A DNA stretch of 64,000 nt, from NCBI RefSeq assembly GCF_015351235.1, contig NZ_JADKSJ010000002.1, positions 1,178,001 through 1,242,000 of the forward strand, written 5' to 3'. Below the pieces are notes generated by a model. It did no database searches. It saw only the letters and a program-made list of their open reading frames with translations, and was not told where the DNA came from. Positions 11,379 to 21,009 of this stretch are shown in pieces (the first letter of the stretch is position 1; every line of letters begins with the position of its first letter). The DNA is from Plantibacter sp. VKM Ac-2880. Its GTDB lineage: Bacteria; Actinomycetota; Actinomycetes; Actinomycetales; Microbacteriaceae. The translations under genes were made by a program, and so were the position numbers.

Positions 11379-12047
11379 ATGAGCACCCCGACGCAGACGA
11401 CCCAGCTCTACGACCGCCTCCGAGCGGCCATCCTCACGCTCGACCTCGCGCCCGGTCAGTCACTCACCGAGCGAGGCCTGGAGCAACGCTTCGCCGCCTC
11501 CCGCACGCCGGTGCGGGCGGCACTCACCCGGCTCGAGTCCGAGGGCCTCGTGAAGCGCGACGGTCGCGGTTGGATCGTCGCCCCCATCGACCTCGAGGAG
11601 ATCGGCCTCATCGCCGAGTACCGCGAGGCACTCGAGACGGCGACGGTGCGACTCGCGACCGAGCGCGCCACCGAGGCGCAGCTCGCCGCCGTCCGCGCGC
11701 TCCTCGACGAGCCTCGCCCCGACGACGAGCGCACCGTCCTGCGGGTCGGCGGCGACTTCCACGAGGAGCTCGCGGCGCTCTCGGGCAACCGCATGCTCGC
11801 GGAGGGTGTGCACGGGGCGATGGTCAGACTCGCCCGCACCCGCTGGCTTGAGGTCCGCACCCCGGAGGCCCGCGACCAGGCCTCCCGGGAGCACCACGCC
11901 ATCCTCGATGCGGTCGTCGCCGGCGACGCGACGCGCGCGGCCGAGCTCGTCGCCGACCACATCCGCGGCACGAACGAACGACTCATCGCCTCACTGACCG
12001 CCGAGCAGCGTCGCCTCCGCGGTCACGGCGTCGACATCGTCGCCTGA
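11379..12047 (+). CDS. GntR-family transcriptional regulator, FCD ligand domain
   Basis: A 222-residue repressor. The winged helix-turn-helix lies at residues 9-70, with LYDRLRAAILTLDLAPGQSL, then RFAASRTPVRAALTRLESEG (recognition helix) and the wing VKRDGRGWIV. The FCD domain follows; EYREALE, DFHEELAALSGN and REHHAILDAVVAGD supply the Asp/His residues that commonly bind a metal and a carboxylate effector. It is divergent from an MFS transporter, and the perfect palindrome at 11341-11354 is its likely operator. The effector is not deducible; organic acids are usual in the family. Confidence 0.9.
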   Translation: MSTPTQTTQLYDRLRAAILTLDLAPGQSLTERGLEQRFAASRTPVRAALTRLESEGLVKRDGRGWIVAPIDLEEIGLIAEYREALETATVRLATERATEAQLAAVRALLDEPRPDDERTVLRVGGDFHEELAALSGNRMLAEGVHGAMVRLARTRWLEVRTPEARDQASREHHAILDAVVAGDATRAAELVADHIRGTNERLIASLTAEQRRLRGHGVDIVA

Positions 12048-12061
12048 GCGACCGCCACGGT

Positions 12062-13024
12062 TCAGTCCTCGAGCGGCTCCGCCGAGAGCAACCCGCGCAG
12101 CCAGTCGCGCGCCTCGATGAACACCTCGTCGTTGTACCGCGAGTGGTAGTCGACGGCGGTGCGGTCGGCGCTCGGGTAGGAGCCCAGGAAGATCACGTTC
12201 GGGCTGAACCGGCGGAGCCCGAGCAGCGCGTCGGCCATCCGCTCGTCCTCGATGTGCCCGAGGGCGTCGATCACGAAGCGGTAGCGCCCGAGGGCGTCGC
12301 CGATGGGCCTCGACTCGATGAGGCTCAGGTTCACGCCACGGGTGGAGAACTGCTCCAGCATGTCGAGGAGCGAGCCGGCCTGGTCGTTCGGGAGCTCCAC
12401 GATGAGGCTCGTCTTGTCGGCACCCGTCCGCGCCGGGATCTCGCGGGAGCGGCTGACGACGACGAAGCGCGTCACGGCGTTCGGGTTGTCGCCGATGTTC
12501 TCCGCGAGGACGTCGAGCTCGTAGTGGTCGACGATGCCGGGCGGGGCGACGGCGGCGTCCGCGGTCGAGGTGCCGTCGAGCAGCGACGCCGCGGCCGCCA
12601 CGTTGCTCGACGCCGGGATGTGCCCATGCGAGGGCAGCTTGGCGTCGAGCCACAGGTGGCACTGCCCGTAGGCGACGGGGTGCGCGTTCACGATCGCGAC
12701 GTCCTCGAGGCGGGTTCCGGGGCGGGCGACGAGGAAGAAGTTGACGGGGACGAGGACCTCGCCGACGATGCGCAGACCGGGCATCGTGGCCAGTGCATCC
12801 TGCGCCACGGACACCCCGCCGTCGACGGAGTTCTCGATGGCGATGACGGCGGCCGTACTGCGCCCGTCGAGCACGTCGCCGAGGGCTTCGCCGACGTTGC
12901 TGACCGGCTTCCAGATCTGGCCTCTCGCCTCCTCGACCTGGCCGAGCGCGACCTCGGTGAAGGTCCCGCTCGGACCGAGAAAACTGTAGCTCCGACGGGC
13001 GTCTTCGGGGGGTGCGGCAGACAT
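12062..13024 (-). CDS. pheA: Prephenate dehydratase
   Basis: A 320-residue monofunctional enzyme converting prephenate to phenylpyruvate for phenylalanine synthesis. The catalytic domain starts at YSFLGPSGTFTEVAL and contains the NAVTRFVVVSR segment with the essential Thr-Arg-Phe. The C-terminal ACT domain contains NLSLIESRPIG, the phenylalanine-binding ESRP motif, so feedback inhibition by phenylalanine is expected. The ATG at 13024 is chosen because it lies just before the first conserved strand; a GGAGG sits only 1 nt upstream, so an in-frame ATG about 57 nt further out remains possible. A hairpin followed by a T-run lies in the leader (13109-13130). Confidence 0.93.
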   Translation of the reverse strand: MSAAPPEDARRSYSFLGPSGTFTEVALGQVEEARGQIWKPVSNVGEALGDVLDGRSTAAVIAIENSVDGGVSVAQDALATMPGLRIVGEVLVPVNFFLVARPGTRLEDVAIVNAHPVAYGQCHLWLDAKLPSHGHIPASSNVAAAASLLDGTSTADAAVAPPGIVDHYELDVLAENIGDNPNAVTRFVVVSRSREIPARTGADKTSLIVELPNDQAGSLLDMLEQFSTRGVNLSLIESRPIGDALGRYRFVIDALGHIEDERMADALLGLRRFSPNVIFLGSYPSADRTAVDYHSRYNDEVFIEARDWLRGLLSAEPLED

Positions 13025-13108
13025 GCCTCCGAGCGTACCGCGTGGCTCGCGACAGACCTCCGGCGTCGTGTTGACTCCCATCCAGGTCACATCCGGCTGA
13101 TATTCAGG

Positions 13109-13130
13109 AAAAACGGGCCGTTTCGGCCCG
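13109..13130 (-). terminator. Terminator-like hairpin in the pheA leader (candidate attenuator)
   Basis: On the minus strand CGGGCCG-AAA-CGGCCCG forms a perfect 7-bp all-GC stem directly followed by five T residues. That is the arrangement of an intrinsic terminator reading toward pheA, whose start is about 85 nt downstream. It could terminate upstream transcription or attenuate pheA. No Phe-rich leader peptide is visible nearby. Confidence 0.45.
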
Positions 13131-13140
13131 GATACCCCCC

Positions 13141-13159
13141 GTTTTGAGCTATTCAAAAC
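13141..13159. promoter_or_regulatory. Inverted repeat in the pheA / DUF1023 divergent region
   Basis: GTTTTGA-GCTAT-TCAAAAC is a perfect 7-bp inverted repeat in the 291-nt divergent intergenic region. A looser inverted pair (CCAATACCC and GGGTGTATTGG, about 13162-13198) follows. The local A+T richness suggests promoters and possibly a dimeric repressor site. On the minus strand TTGTGA, 17 nt, TGAATA could be a weak pheA promoter. Confidence 0.35.
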
Positions 13160-13315
13160 ACGCCAATACCCGTCACAATGGATACAAGGGTGTATTGGGC
13201 GCTGCCGCTCGTCTCGGGATGCGAGTTCACGGCCGTTCGTCTCCCCGATCTCGATGCGTGATCCGACGTCGCGCGAGGCTCCACCCGATGGCCTGAGACG
13301 ACGAACAGGAGTGAC

Positions 13316-14863
13316 GTGACGAGTGTCTTCACCGACGCCGCCTCGCGGACCACTCCTCGACTGAACCTCGCGGCGGGCGCCGAGGCCGCGTTCGACATCG
13401 CACCCTCCTGGACCCTGCCCGCCTGGCGGCTCCCGACATGGGTCGGGCGGCCGCTCTCCGCAGCGCGCGTCACGCTCGTCAAGTCGGTCGTCATGACCGT
13501 CGCCATCGCCGCGATCCTCGCCGGCGTCGTCACCGTGACGCAGACCTCGACCGCCGGGGCCAGCGCGATCGCCGCCTCCGACTTCGCACCGGCGGCGTCC
13601 ACGGTCCCCACCATGAGCGCAGCGGCCTTCACCGCGACCTACGTGGGCGACCTCGCCGCTGCGGCGTCCGCCCTCACGACGATGTCGTCGATCCAGGTCG
13701 CCCAGCTCTGGACCGCCTTCCCGCCCGGATACCGTGCGCTGCTCATGACCGGCTACCCGGCGATCATCGGCAACCTCGAGGGCGTCACCTACACGGACCG
13801 CGCGACCGCCAACGTGTCCCGCCTCGCCGGGCTCCTCACCGACACCGAGGCGAGCTACCGCGCGATGACGGCGAGTGCCGATCAGGTGGACGGCGAAGCG
13901 GCATCGATGGCCCTCGCGACGACCGTGTCGCGACTCGACGCGATCAAGCTGCTCGTCGACCGGTACGCCCCGGAGGCGGTCGCCGCCAGGCTCCAGCCCG
14001 AGTACCTCATCACGCTGCAGGCGGCGGGGGCCGGTCCTCCTCGCGTCGCGGTCGCGGTGGGCGACGTCGACACCGCCACCTACGTCACCGTGTTCGTCCC
14101 GGGGATGAACAGCAGCGCACTCGAGCTCGACGACTACCTGCGCGGCGCGAAGCGCATCCAGACGGCCGCGGCGGACAGCGCGGTGATCCTCTGGATCGGC
14201 GGCCACAGCCCGACCGCCCTCGAAGTGCCCTCCAACGACCGCGCCATCGAGGGGGCACCGCTGCTCGCCGGCGTGCTGGCCGGCTACGACGCGTACCGGA
14301 CGACGCACGGTCTCTCCTCGCAGCTGAGCGTGGTGGCGCACTCCTACGGCACGGCGACGGCCTCGCTCGCGCTGGCCTCCGGCGACTACCACGTCGACGA
14401 CTTCGTCATGCTCGGCTCGGCGGGCATCCCCTCCGAGATCGCGATCACCGACCTCCATGTCCCCACCAGTCGCGTGTACGCCTCACAGGCGAGTGCCGAC
14501 ACCCTCGCGGGCCTCGGGCAGATCCTGTCCGGGCGGGCGAACCCGACCGGTGACACCTGGGGAGCGACCGTGTTCGGCTCGGACGGCCTGACCCTCGGCG
14601 ACGGCGACCACCTCGGCGCCGTCGACGGCCACAACGCGGTCGGCTCGAGCAACGCCGACGACCGGGGCAAGTACCTCGGGCCGGCCACCGAGAGCCTCTA
14701 CGCGATCCAGCGCATCGTGACCGGGAAGGCCTACGCGCTGCCCGACCTCACGACCCCCGCCGGCGAACGGCACCCGGGTGCGACCGCCGCCTCGAGGACG
14801 ACCGACCCGGCAACCACCACGTCGGCCTCGGCGAGCGCCGCCGCAGTCCTCGCCACCCGCTGA
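13316..14863 (+). CDS. Membrane-anchored alpha/beta hydrolase, DUF1023 family
   Basis: A 515-residue protein. A hydrophobic segment at about residues 55-78 ([19 protein letters not shown]) probably forms a single signal-anchor helix, leaving the C-terminal domain outside the cell. The DUF1023 alpha/beta-hydrolase domain begins at VFVPGMNSS; the nucleophile elbow is [11 protein letters not shown], with Ser flanked by His and Gly, and [13 protein letters not shown] follows as usual in this family. The GTG start at 13316 has AGGAG 6 nt upstream. Its substrate is unknown; family members occur throughout Actinobacteria and are predicted esterases or lipases. Confidence 0.82.
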   Translation: MTSVFTDAASRTTPRLNLAAGAEAAFDIAPSWTLPAWRLPTWVGRPLSAARVTLVKSVVMTVAIAAILAGVVTVTQTSTAGASAIAASDFAPAASTVPTMSAAAFTATYVGDLAAAASALTTMSSIQVAQLWTAFPPGYRALLMTGYPAIIGNLEGVTYTDRATANVSRLAGLLTDTEASYRAMTASADQVDGEAASMALATTVSRLDAIKLLVDRYAPEAVAARLQPEYLITLQAAGAGPPRVAVAVGDVDTATYVTVFVPGMNSSALELDDYLRGAKRIQTAAADSAVILWIGGHSPTALEVPSNDRAIEGAPLLAGVLAGYDAYRTTHGLSSQLSVVAHSYGTATASLALASGDYHVDDFVMLGSAGIPSEIAITDLHVPTSRVYASQASADTLAGLGQILSGRANPTGDTWGATVFGSDGLTLGDGDHLGAVDGHNAVGSSNADDRGKYLGPATESLYAIQRIVTGKAYALPDLTTPAGERHPGATAASRTTDPATTTSASASAAAVLATR

Positions 14864-14942
14864 CCGTCCGCGATCGTCGGGTGCCCGACATCCGGAGGTC
14901 AAGCGCCTTCCTGACCCGATCGGTTGCTGCCAGACTGGGGCG

Positions 14943-16562
<1,620 letters not shown>

Positions 16563-16571
16563 GCTTCCGCG

Positions 16572-16817
16572 GTCCCTGAGCCGCCCCGCCCCGGCCCCTG
16601 AGCCGTCCGGGTCCTGAGTCGCCCCGCCCCGCCCCGGTCCCTGAGCCGCACCCTCCCGGTCCCTGAGCCGCACCCTCCCGGTCCCTGAGCTTGTCGAAGG
16701 GCGCACTTCGACAGGCTCAGTGACCGGTCTTCCGGGGCCCGACTCGTCCCCGGCCGGTCCCTGAGCCGTACCCTCGGTCCCTGAGCCGTACCCTCGGTCC
16801 CTGAGCTTGTCGAAGGG
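16572..16817 (-). repeat. Tandem CCCTGAGC repeat array between pgm and the carboxypeptidase
   Basis: About nine degenerate copies of CGGTCCCTGAGCCG, several spaced 22 bp apart. Three contain or neighbour the full GGTCCCTGAGCTTGTCGAAG core, and one converging copy (CTTCGACAGGCTCAGTGACC, about 16707-16726) forms a long hairpin with it. The array lies between convergent genes, and its last copy runs into the carboxypeptidase stop codon. The same family occurs at 29637-29766, 32079-32213 and 40433-40591. Confidence 0.85.
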
Positions 16818-17675
16818 CTAGTTCAAGTACCCGGGTGCGGCCGGGAGTCCGAAGAACTCCTCGAGCGTCGTGACGCCCGTGTTGTGCATCTCGGTCGCGA
16901 GCGACACCCCGATGTAGCGGTAGTGCCACGGCTCGAAGGAGAACCCGGTCACCTCGACCTTGTCGGCCGGGTACCGCAGGAGGAAGCCGAACCGGTAGGC
17001 GTTCGCGGCCAGCCACTGGCCTTCGGCCGTGTCACCGAAGCAGGTGTTGAGCGAGCAGTTCCCGCTCGCGGCACCGATGTCCATCGTCCAGCCGGTCTGG
17101 TGTTCGCTGTAGCCGGGTCGCGCGGTCGTCGCGTCGTCGGGCTCGCTGTCGTACACGGACACCTGGCTCGAGTAGCTGCGGTACGCGCTGTTCGAGGCGA
17201 GTGACAGGCCGGCCTCGGCCGAGGCGGCGTCGAACATCTGCACGATCGCCGCGGCGGCCTCGGCACGCAGCAGCGGGTCCCAGGTGTGCGCGACGGGCAC
17301 GGCGACGAGGTCCGGCGGCGTGTAGTCGACGGGGTTGAGCGGCCGGGTCTTGTTGACGACCACCCAGGGGCTCAGCGGGTCGTCGATCGAGAACGCCGCC
17401 TTGTCGAACGCGGGCGGTGCCGGCGGGGCGACCGGGGTGGTCTCGGTCGGCGTCGGCGTGGCCGTGGGCGACGGGGTCGGGGTGGCCGTCGGCGTGGCGC
17501 TCGGCGTCTTCGTGGCGGCGACCGGGGCGGGCGTCGCTCCCCCGGCGATGTTGACGACGAGCACCACCAGCAGGATCGCGAGCGCGGCCGCGAGCACCCC
17601 GAAGGCGATCACGCGGTTGCGACGCACGCGCGGCGAGACCGGGCGTCGGTGGGAGGGCTGATGGGCTGCGGTCAC
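16818..17675 (-). CDS. D-alanyl-D-alanine carboxypeptidase, VanY / M15B family
   Basis: A 285-residue secreted or membrane-anchored peptidase that trims terminal D-Ala from cell-wall peptides. A transmembrane anchor (VIAFGVLAAALAILLVVLVV) lies near residues 22-42, then a Thr/Pro-rich linker, then the M15 domain. The zinc and catalytic motifs are visible: SAYRSYSSQ, SEHQTGWTMDIG (His and Asp ligands) and SFEPWHYRYIG (catalytic Glu and third His). The TAG stop lies at the very edge of the TTCGACAAGCTCAGGG repeat array, so the repeats have spread up to the 3' end. The gene is convergent with pgm. Confidence 0.9.
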   Translation of the reverse strand: MTAAHQPSHRRPVSPRVRRNRVIAFGVLAAALAILLVVLVVNIAGGATPAPVAATKTPSATPTATPTPSPTATPTPTETTPVAPPAPPAFDKAAFSIDDPLSPWVVVNKTRPLNPVDYTPPDLVAVPVAHTWDPLLRAEAAAAIVQMFDAASAEAGLSLASNSAYRSYSSQVSVYDSEPDDATTARPGYSEHQTGWTMDIGAASGNCSLNTCFGDTAEGQWLAANAYRFGFLLRYPADKVEVTGFSFEPWHYRYIGVSLATEMHNTGVTTLEEFFGLPAAPGYLN

Positions 17676-17756
17676 CCGTCGAGCCTAACCGTGACACGCC
17701 GAGTCCGCCTCTGCCACACTGTCGACAGGCACGCACACCGGACGAGGGGCCCGACG

Positions 17757-18851
17757 ATGACTGCAGCGACGCCAGCACACCACGCGCCCACGCGTCGCCG
17801 GCGTCCGCGGTTCCGCCGGCTGCTCACCGCGGTCGCCGTCATGGTCGGTCTCGGGCTCGTGGTGGCGGTCGTCGCGGCGATCACCCCGTGGCCGTCCGCT
17901 CTGCTCATCCGTTCGGTCTTCGAGCGCGGCGGGGCCGCGACGGTCGCCGAGATGGAGCCGTACGTCCCGGACACGAAGCTCACCGAGTACCGCGACGTCG
18001 CCTACGCCGCACCCAGTGGCGGACGCCCCCAGGTCGACACGACCCTCGACGTCTTCACCCCGGCCGACGGCACGGAGCCGCTGACCACGATCGTGTGGAT
18101 CCACGGCGGGGCGTGGATCTCCGGCGAGAAGGGCAACGTCGAACCGTACCTGCGGATCCTCGCCGCCGAGGGCTACACGACGATCGCCGTGAACTACACG
18201 ATCGCCCCGGAGGCCATCTATCCCACGGCCGTGGACCAGCTGAACGACGCGCTCGCGTACATCTCCGAGCACGCGCCGGAGTGGAACGGGAACCCCGACC
18301 GGATCGTCCTCGCCGGCGACTCCGCCGGATCACAGCTCGCGAGCCAGCTCGCGGTCCTGACGACGAACCCCGACTACGCCGCCCTCAGCGGGATGACCCC
18401 CGGCATCCGCGCGGACCAGCTCGTCGGGGCGATCCTCAACTGCGGCGTCTACGACATGACGGCGATGGCGGAGCTCGACGGCATCGGCGCGTGGGGCCTG
18501 CAGACCGCGCTCTGGGCCTATGCGGGGACGAAGGACTGGTCGGAGACCTCGACCGGCGCGCTCATGTCCACCATCGACTTCGTCACCGCGGACTTCCCAC
18601 CGACCTTCATCACCGGCGGCAACGGCGACGCCCTCACCTGGTTGCAGTCGGTGCCGATGAGCCAGGCCCTCGAAGCCGCCGAGGTCCCCGTCACGAAGCT
18701 GTTCTGGGCCGCGGACCACGAACCTGCGCTGCCGCACGAGTACCAGTTCCACCTCGACCTGGACGACGCGCACGTGGCGCTCACCGCGACCCTCGACTAC
18801 CTGACGGCGCTCGACGCCGAGCTCGACGCCGCAGCGACCACGGCGCCCTGA
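17757..18851 (+). CDS. Alpha/beta hydrolase, HSL-like esterase
   Basis: A 364-residue protein with an N-terminal Arg-rich segment and one hydrophobic helix (LLTAVAVMVGLGLVVAVVAA, about residues 22-42), so it is probably membrane-anchored. WIHGGAWISGEKG is the oxyanion-hole HGG(A/G)W motif, and LAGDSAGSQLASQ carries the nucleophilic Ser of the GDSAG box. A C-terminal WAADHEPALPHEYQFH contains candidate acid and His residues. The ATG at 17757 begins the positively charged N-terminus. It is divergent from the VanY gene with an 81-nt gap. Carboxylester hydrolysis is likely; the substrate is unknown. Confidence 0.85.
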   Translation: MTAATPAHHAPTRRRRPRFRRLLTAVAVMVGLGLVVAVVAAITPWPSALLIRSVFERGGAATVAEMEPYVPDTKLTEYRDVAYAAPSGGRPQVDTTLDVFTPADGTEPLTTIVWIHGGAWISGEKGNVEPYLRILAAEGYTTIAVNYTIAPEAIYPTAVDQLNDALAYISEHAPEWNGNPDRIVLAGDSAGSQLASQLAVLTTNPDYAALSGMTPGIRADQLVGAILNCGVYDMTAMAELDGIGAWGLQTALWAYAGTKDWSETSTGALMSTIDFVTADFPPTFITGGNGDALTWLQSVPMSQALEAAEVPVTKLFWAADHEPALPHEYQFHLDLDDAHVALTATLDYLTALDAELDAAATTAP

Positions 18852-18869
18852 TCGGTTCGGTTGCCGCGG

Positions 18870-18905
18870 AACTTGCGCCGGGTGTAAGTTTGCACACTAC
18901 GCAAA
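18870..18905. promoter_or_regulatory. Overlapping inverted repeats before the DHA2 exporter
   Basis: Two inverted repeats lie end to end upstream of the exporter: AACTT-N11-AAGTT (18870-18890) and TTTGC-ACACTAC-GCAAA (18889-18905). Such sites before a drug-exporter gene often bind a TetR or MarR repressor. No regulator gene is adjacent, so the partner would be encoded elsewhere. Confidence 0.4.
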
Positions 18906-18960
18906 ATCCCCAACGTCGGTGCGCCTGTGAACCGGCGCGCCCAGAGTCGAACGAGACCGC

Positions 18961-20757
18961 ATGTCATCCAGCTCCCCCGCCTCGACCGAGCGACCGGGAT
19001 CCACGCCCGTCCTCAGTCACCGGCAGATCCTCTTCATCATCTTCGGCCTCATGGCCGGCATGTTCCTCTCCGCCCTCGATCAGACCATCGTCGGCACCTC
19101 GATGCGCACCATCGCGGACGACCTCGACGGCATGGCGCTGCAGGCCTGGGTCACGACGGCCTACCTCATCACCTCGACGGTCTCCACGCCGATCTACGGA
19201 AAGCTGTCCGACATCTTCGGCCGTCGGCCACTCTTCATCATCGCGATCTCGATCTTCCTGATCGGCTCGCTGCTCGCCGGCATGTCCGGCTCGATGTACG
19301 AGCTCGCGATCTTCCGCGCCATCCAGGGGCTCGGTGCCGGTGGGCTCATGGCCCTGCCGCTGACGATCATGGGCGACATGCTCGCCCCGCGTGAGCGCGC
19401 GAAGTACCAGGGGTACTTCCTCGCCGTCTTCGGTGTCTCGAGCGTCATCGGTCCGCTCATCGGCGGCCTGTTCGCCGGTGCGCCCGAGTTGCTGTTCATC
19501 ACCGGTTGGCGCTGGGTGTTCCTCATCAACCTGCCGATCGGCGTCATCGCGCTCGCGATCGTGCTGCGCTTCCTGCACATCCCGCACACGCGTCACAGCG
19601 TCCGCATCGACTGGTGGGGTGCCGCCACGGTCGTGCTGGCCGTCGTGCCGCTCCTCCTCGTCGCCGAACAGGGCCGCATCTGGGGCTGGGCCTCGGCCGG
19701 CTCCATCGCCTGCTACGCGATCGGTGTCGCCGGCATCGTCGGGTTCATCCTCGTCGAGCGGGCGATGGGCGACGACGCGCTCATCCCGTTGAAGCTCTTC
19801 AAGAACTCGACGTTCCGGGTCGCCACGATCCTCGGCGTCCTCGTCGGGTTCGGCATGTTCGGCGCGATGATGACCGTGCCGCTGTTCCTCCAGTTGGTGG
19901 AGGGCGCGACGCCGACCGAGTCCGGTCTGCTCATGCTGCCGATGATCCTCGGCCTCATGATCTCGTCCATCGCGAGCGGCCAGATCATCGCGCGGACGGG
20001 CAAGTACAAGGCGTTCCCGATCGTGGGCACCTTCCTGCTGCTGAGCGGCTTCTTCTACTTCAGCTTCGCGACGGCCGACAAGCCGGTCTGGTGGATGATG
20101 GGCGGCATGCTGCTCGTCGGCCTCGGCCTCGGTCAGCTCATGCAGACGCTGACGATCGCGAGCCAGAACGCCGTCGAGGCGCGCGACATCGGTGTGGCGA
20201 CGAGTTCGTCGACGTTCTTCCGTCAGATCGGTGGAACGTTGGGCACGGCGGTCATCTTCTCGGTGCTCTACACGCGCATCCCGACGACGATCGCGGCGGC
20301 CTTCGCCGACCCGACGCTCAGCGAGCGCGTCCGGACCGCGGCGCAGGACCCGGCCGTGCTGTCCGATCCCGCGAACGAAGGCATCCTGAAGGTGCTGCAG
20401 CAGGCGCAGGAGAACAGCGGTTCGGCGGGTACCGCGCTCGACGGCGACACCTCGTTCCTCCTCGGCGCGAACCACGACCTGGCCGCGCCGTTCCTCACCG
20501 GCTTCGCCGACGCGACCGTCACGGTCTTCTGGGTGAGCTTCGCGGTGGTCGCCGTCGCGTTCGTCCTGAGCTGGTTCCTGAAGGCACCGCCGCTGCGGGC
20601 GAAGTCGGCCCTGCAGGAGCGGACCGACGCGCAGGCCGCCGTGGATGCGGAGGACGAGCTGTCGCTCGCCGCGCAGCGGGCCGCCGAGCTGGCCGGGTCG
20701 CAGTTGTCGCCAGACACCGCGAGCAACCGCGTCGTCGACCCGAGCACCAAGCGCTGA
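18961..20757 (+). CDS. MFS drug:H+ antiporter, DHA2 (EmrB/QacA) type, 14 TM
   Basis: A 598-residue membrane exporter with about 14 hydrophobic helices. Signature segments are LDQTIVGTSMRTIADDL in TM1 (motif D1), GKLSDIFGRRPLFI (motif A, loop 2-3), FRAIQGLGAGGLMALPL (motif B) and GVSSVIGPLIGGLF (motif C, antiporter). A long loop near residues 455-495 precedes the last helix, and the C-terminal 60 residues are polar. Proton-driven efflux of hydrophobic cations or antibiotics is the family role; the native substrate is unknown. ACGAGA lies 6 nt before the ATG. It stands alone between the esterase and a beta-glucosidase. Confidence 0.92.
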   Translation: MSSSSPASTERPGSTPVLSHRQILFIIFGLMAGMFLSALDQTIVGTSMRTIADDLDGMALQAWVTTAYLITSTVSTPIYGKLSDIFGRRPLFIIAISIFLIGSLLAGMSGSMYELAIFRAIQGLGAGGLMALPLTIMGDMLAPRERAKYQGYFLAVFGVSSVIGPLIGGLFAGAPELLFITGWRWVFLINLPIGVIALAIVLRFLHIPHTRHSVRIDWWGAATVVLAVVPLLLVAEQGRIWGWASAGSIACYAIGVAGIVGFILVERAMGDDALIPLKLFKNSTFRVATILGVLVGFGMFGAMMTVPLFLQLVEGATPTESGLLMLPMILGLMISSIASGQIIARTGKYKAFPIVGTFLLLSGFFYFSFATADKPVWWMMGGMLLVGLGLGQLMQTLTIASQNAVEARDIGVATSSSTFFRQIGGTLGTAVIFSVLYTRIPTTIAAAFADPTLSERVRTAAQDPAVLSDPANEGILKVLQQAQENSGSAGTALDGDTSFLLGANHDLAAPFLTGFADATVTVFWVSFAVVAVAFVLSWFLKAPPLRAKSALQERTDAQAAVDAEDELSLAAQRAAELAGSQLSPDTASNRVVDPSTKR

Positions 20758-20776
20758 CCGTCGTCCGTCGGGCCGC

Positions 20777-20929
20777 CAGCGCACCGCGCTGACGCGAGCC
20801 CCGGTGCCGGCGCGGTGCGCCGACGTCATCGCACCCGATTCGGCCCCACCGCGACCCCAGCACGTGAGCGCGCCCCTCCTGAGGGGCGCGCTCACGCGTG
20901 TGCACCGCGCTCACGTCAGCGCACCGCGC
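20777..20929. repeat. Second composite GCGCTGACG-ended palindromic repeat
   Basis: It starts with CAGCGCACCGCGCTGACG (20777-20794), continues with ACGCGAGC as in the 4007-4133 copy, contains a large hairpin (20863-20896), and ends with TCACGTCAGCGCACCGCGC (20911-20929), identical over 19 bp to 4110-4128. The order of parts (end, GCGCGCCCC hairpin, end) matches the first copy. It fills most of the 252-nt gap between the exporter and beta-glucosidase genes. Confidence 0.7.
20863..20896. terminator. Strong GC hairpin inside the repeat, possible terminator
   Basis: CGTGAGCGCGCCCCTC and its exact complement are separated by only 2 nt, giving a stem of about 15 bp. There is no T-run on either side, so factor-independent termination is uncertain. 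It could stabilise the 3' end of the exporter mRNA. Confidence 0.45.
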
Positions 20930-20952
20930 CGGCCCCACACCCGACCCATGCA

Positions 20953-20966
20953 TGAGAGCGCTCTCA
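20953..20966. promoter_or_regulatory. LacI-family operator before the beta-glucosidase
   Basis: TGAGAGCGCTCTCA is a perfect 14-bp palindrome with the central CG typical of LacI/GalR sites (TGAGAGCGCTCTCA-type operators are common for actinobacterial glucoside regulators). A TAGCAT at 20975-20980 can serve as -10, which would place the operator over the -35 and spacer. The LacI gene at 22597 is the obvious candidate regulator. Confidence 0.78.
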
Positions 20967-21009
20967 GCAGGCGATAGCATGGCCTTGCACCCAGCCACGA
21001 GGAGCTCCG

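Noticed and set aside
13130-13200. Phenylalanine leader peptide for pheA attenuation
   Set aside because: The only short frame is MTGIGVF with a single Phe, too weak to act as a Phe sensor.
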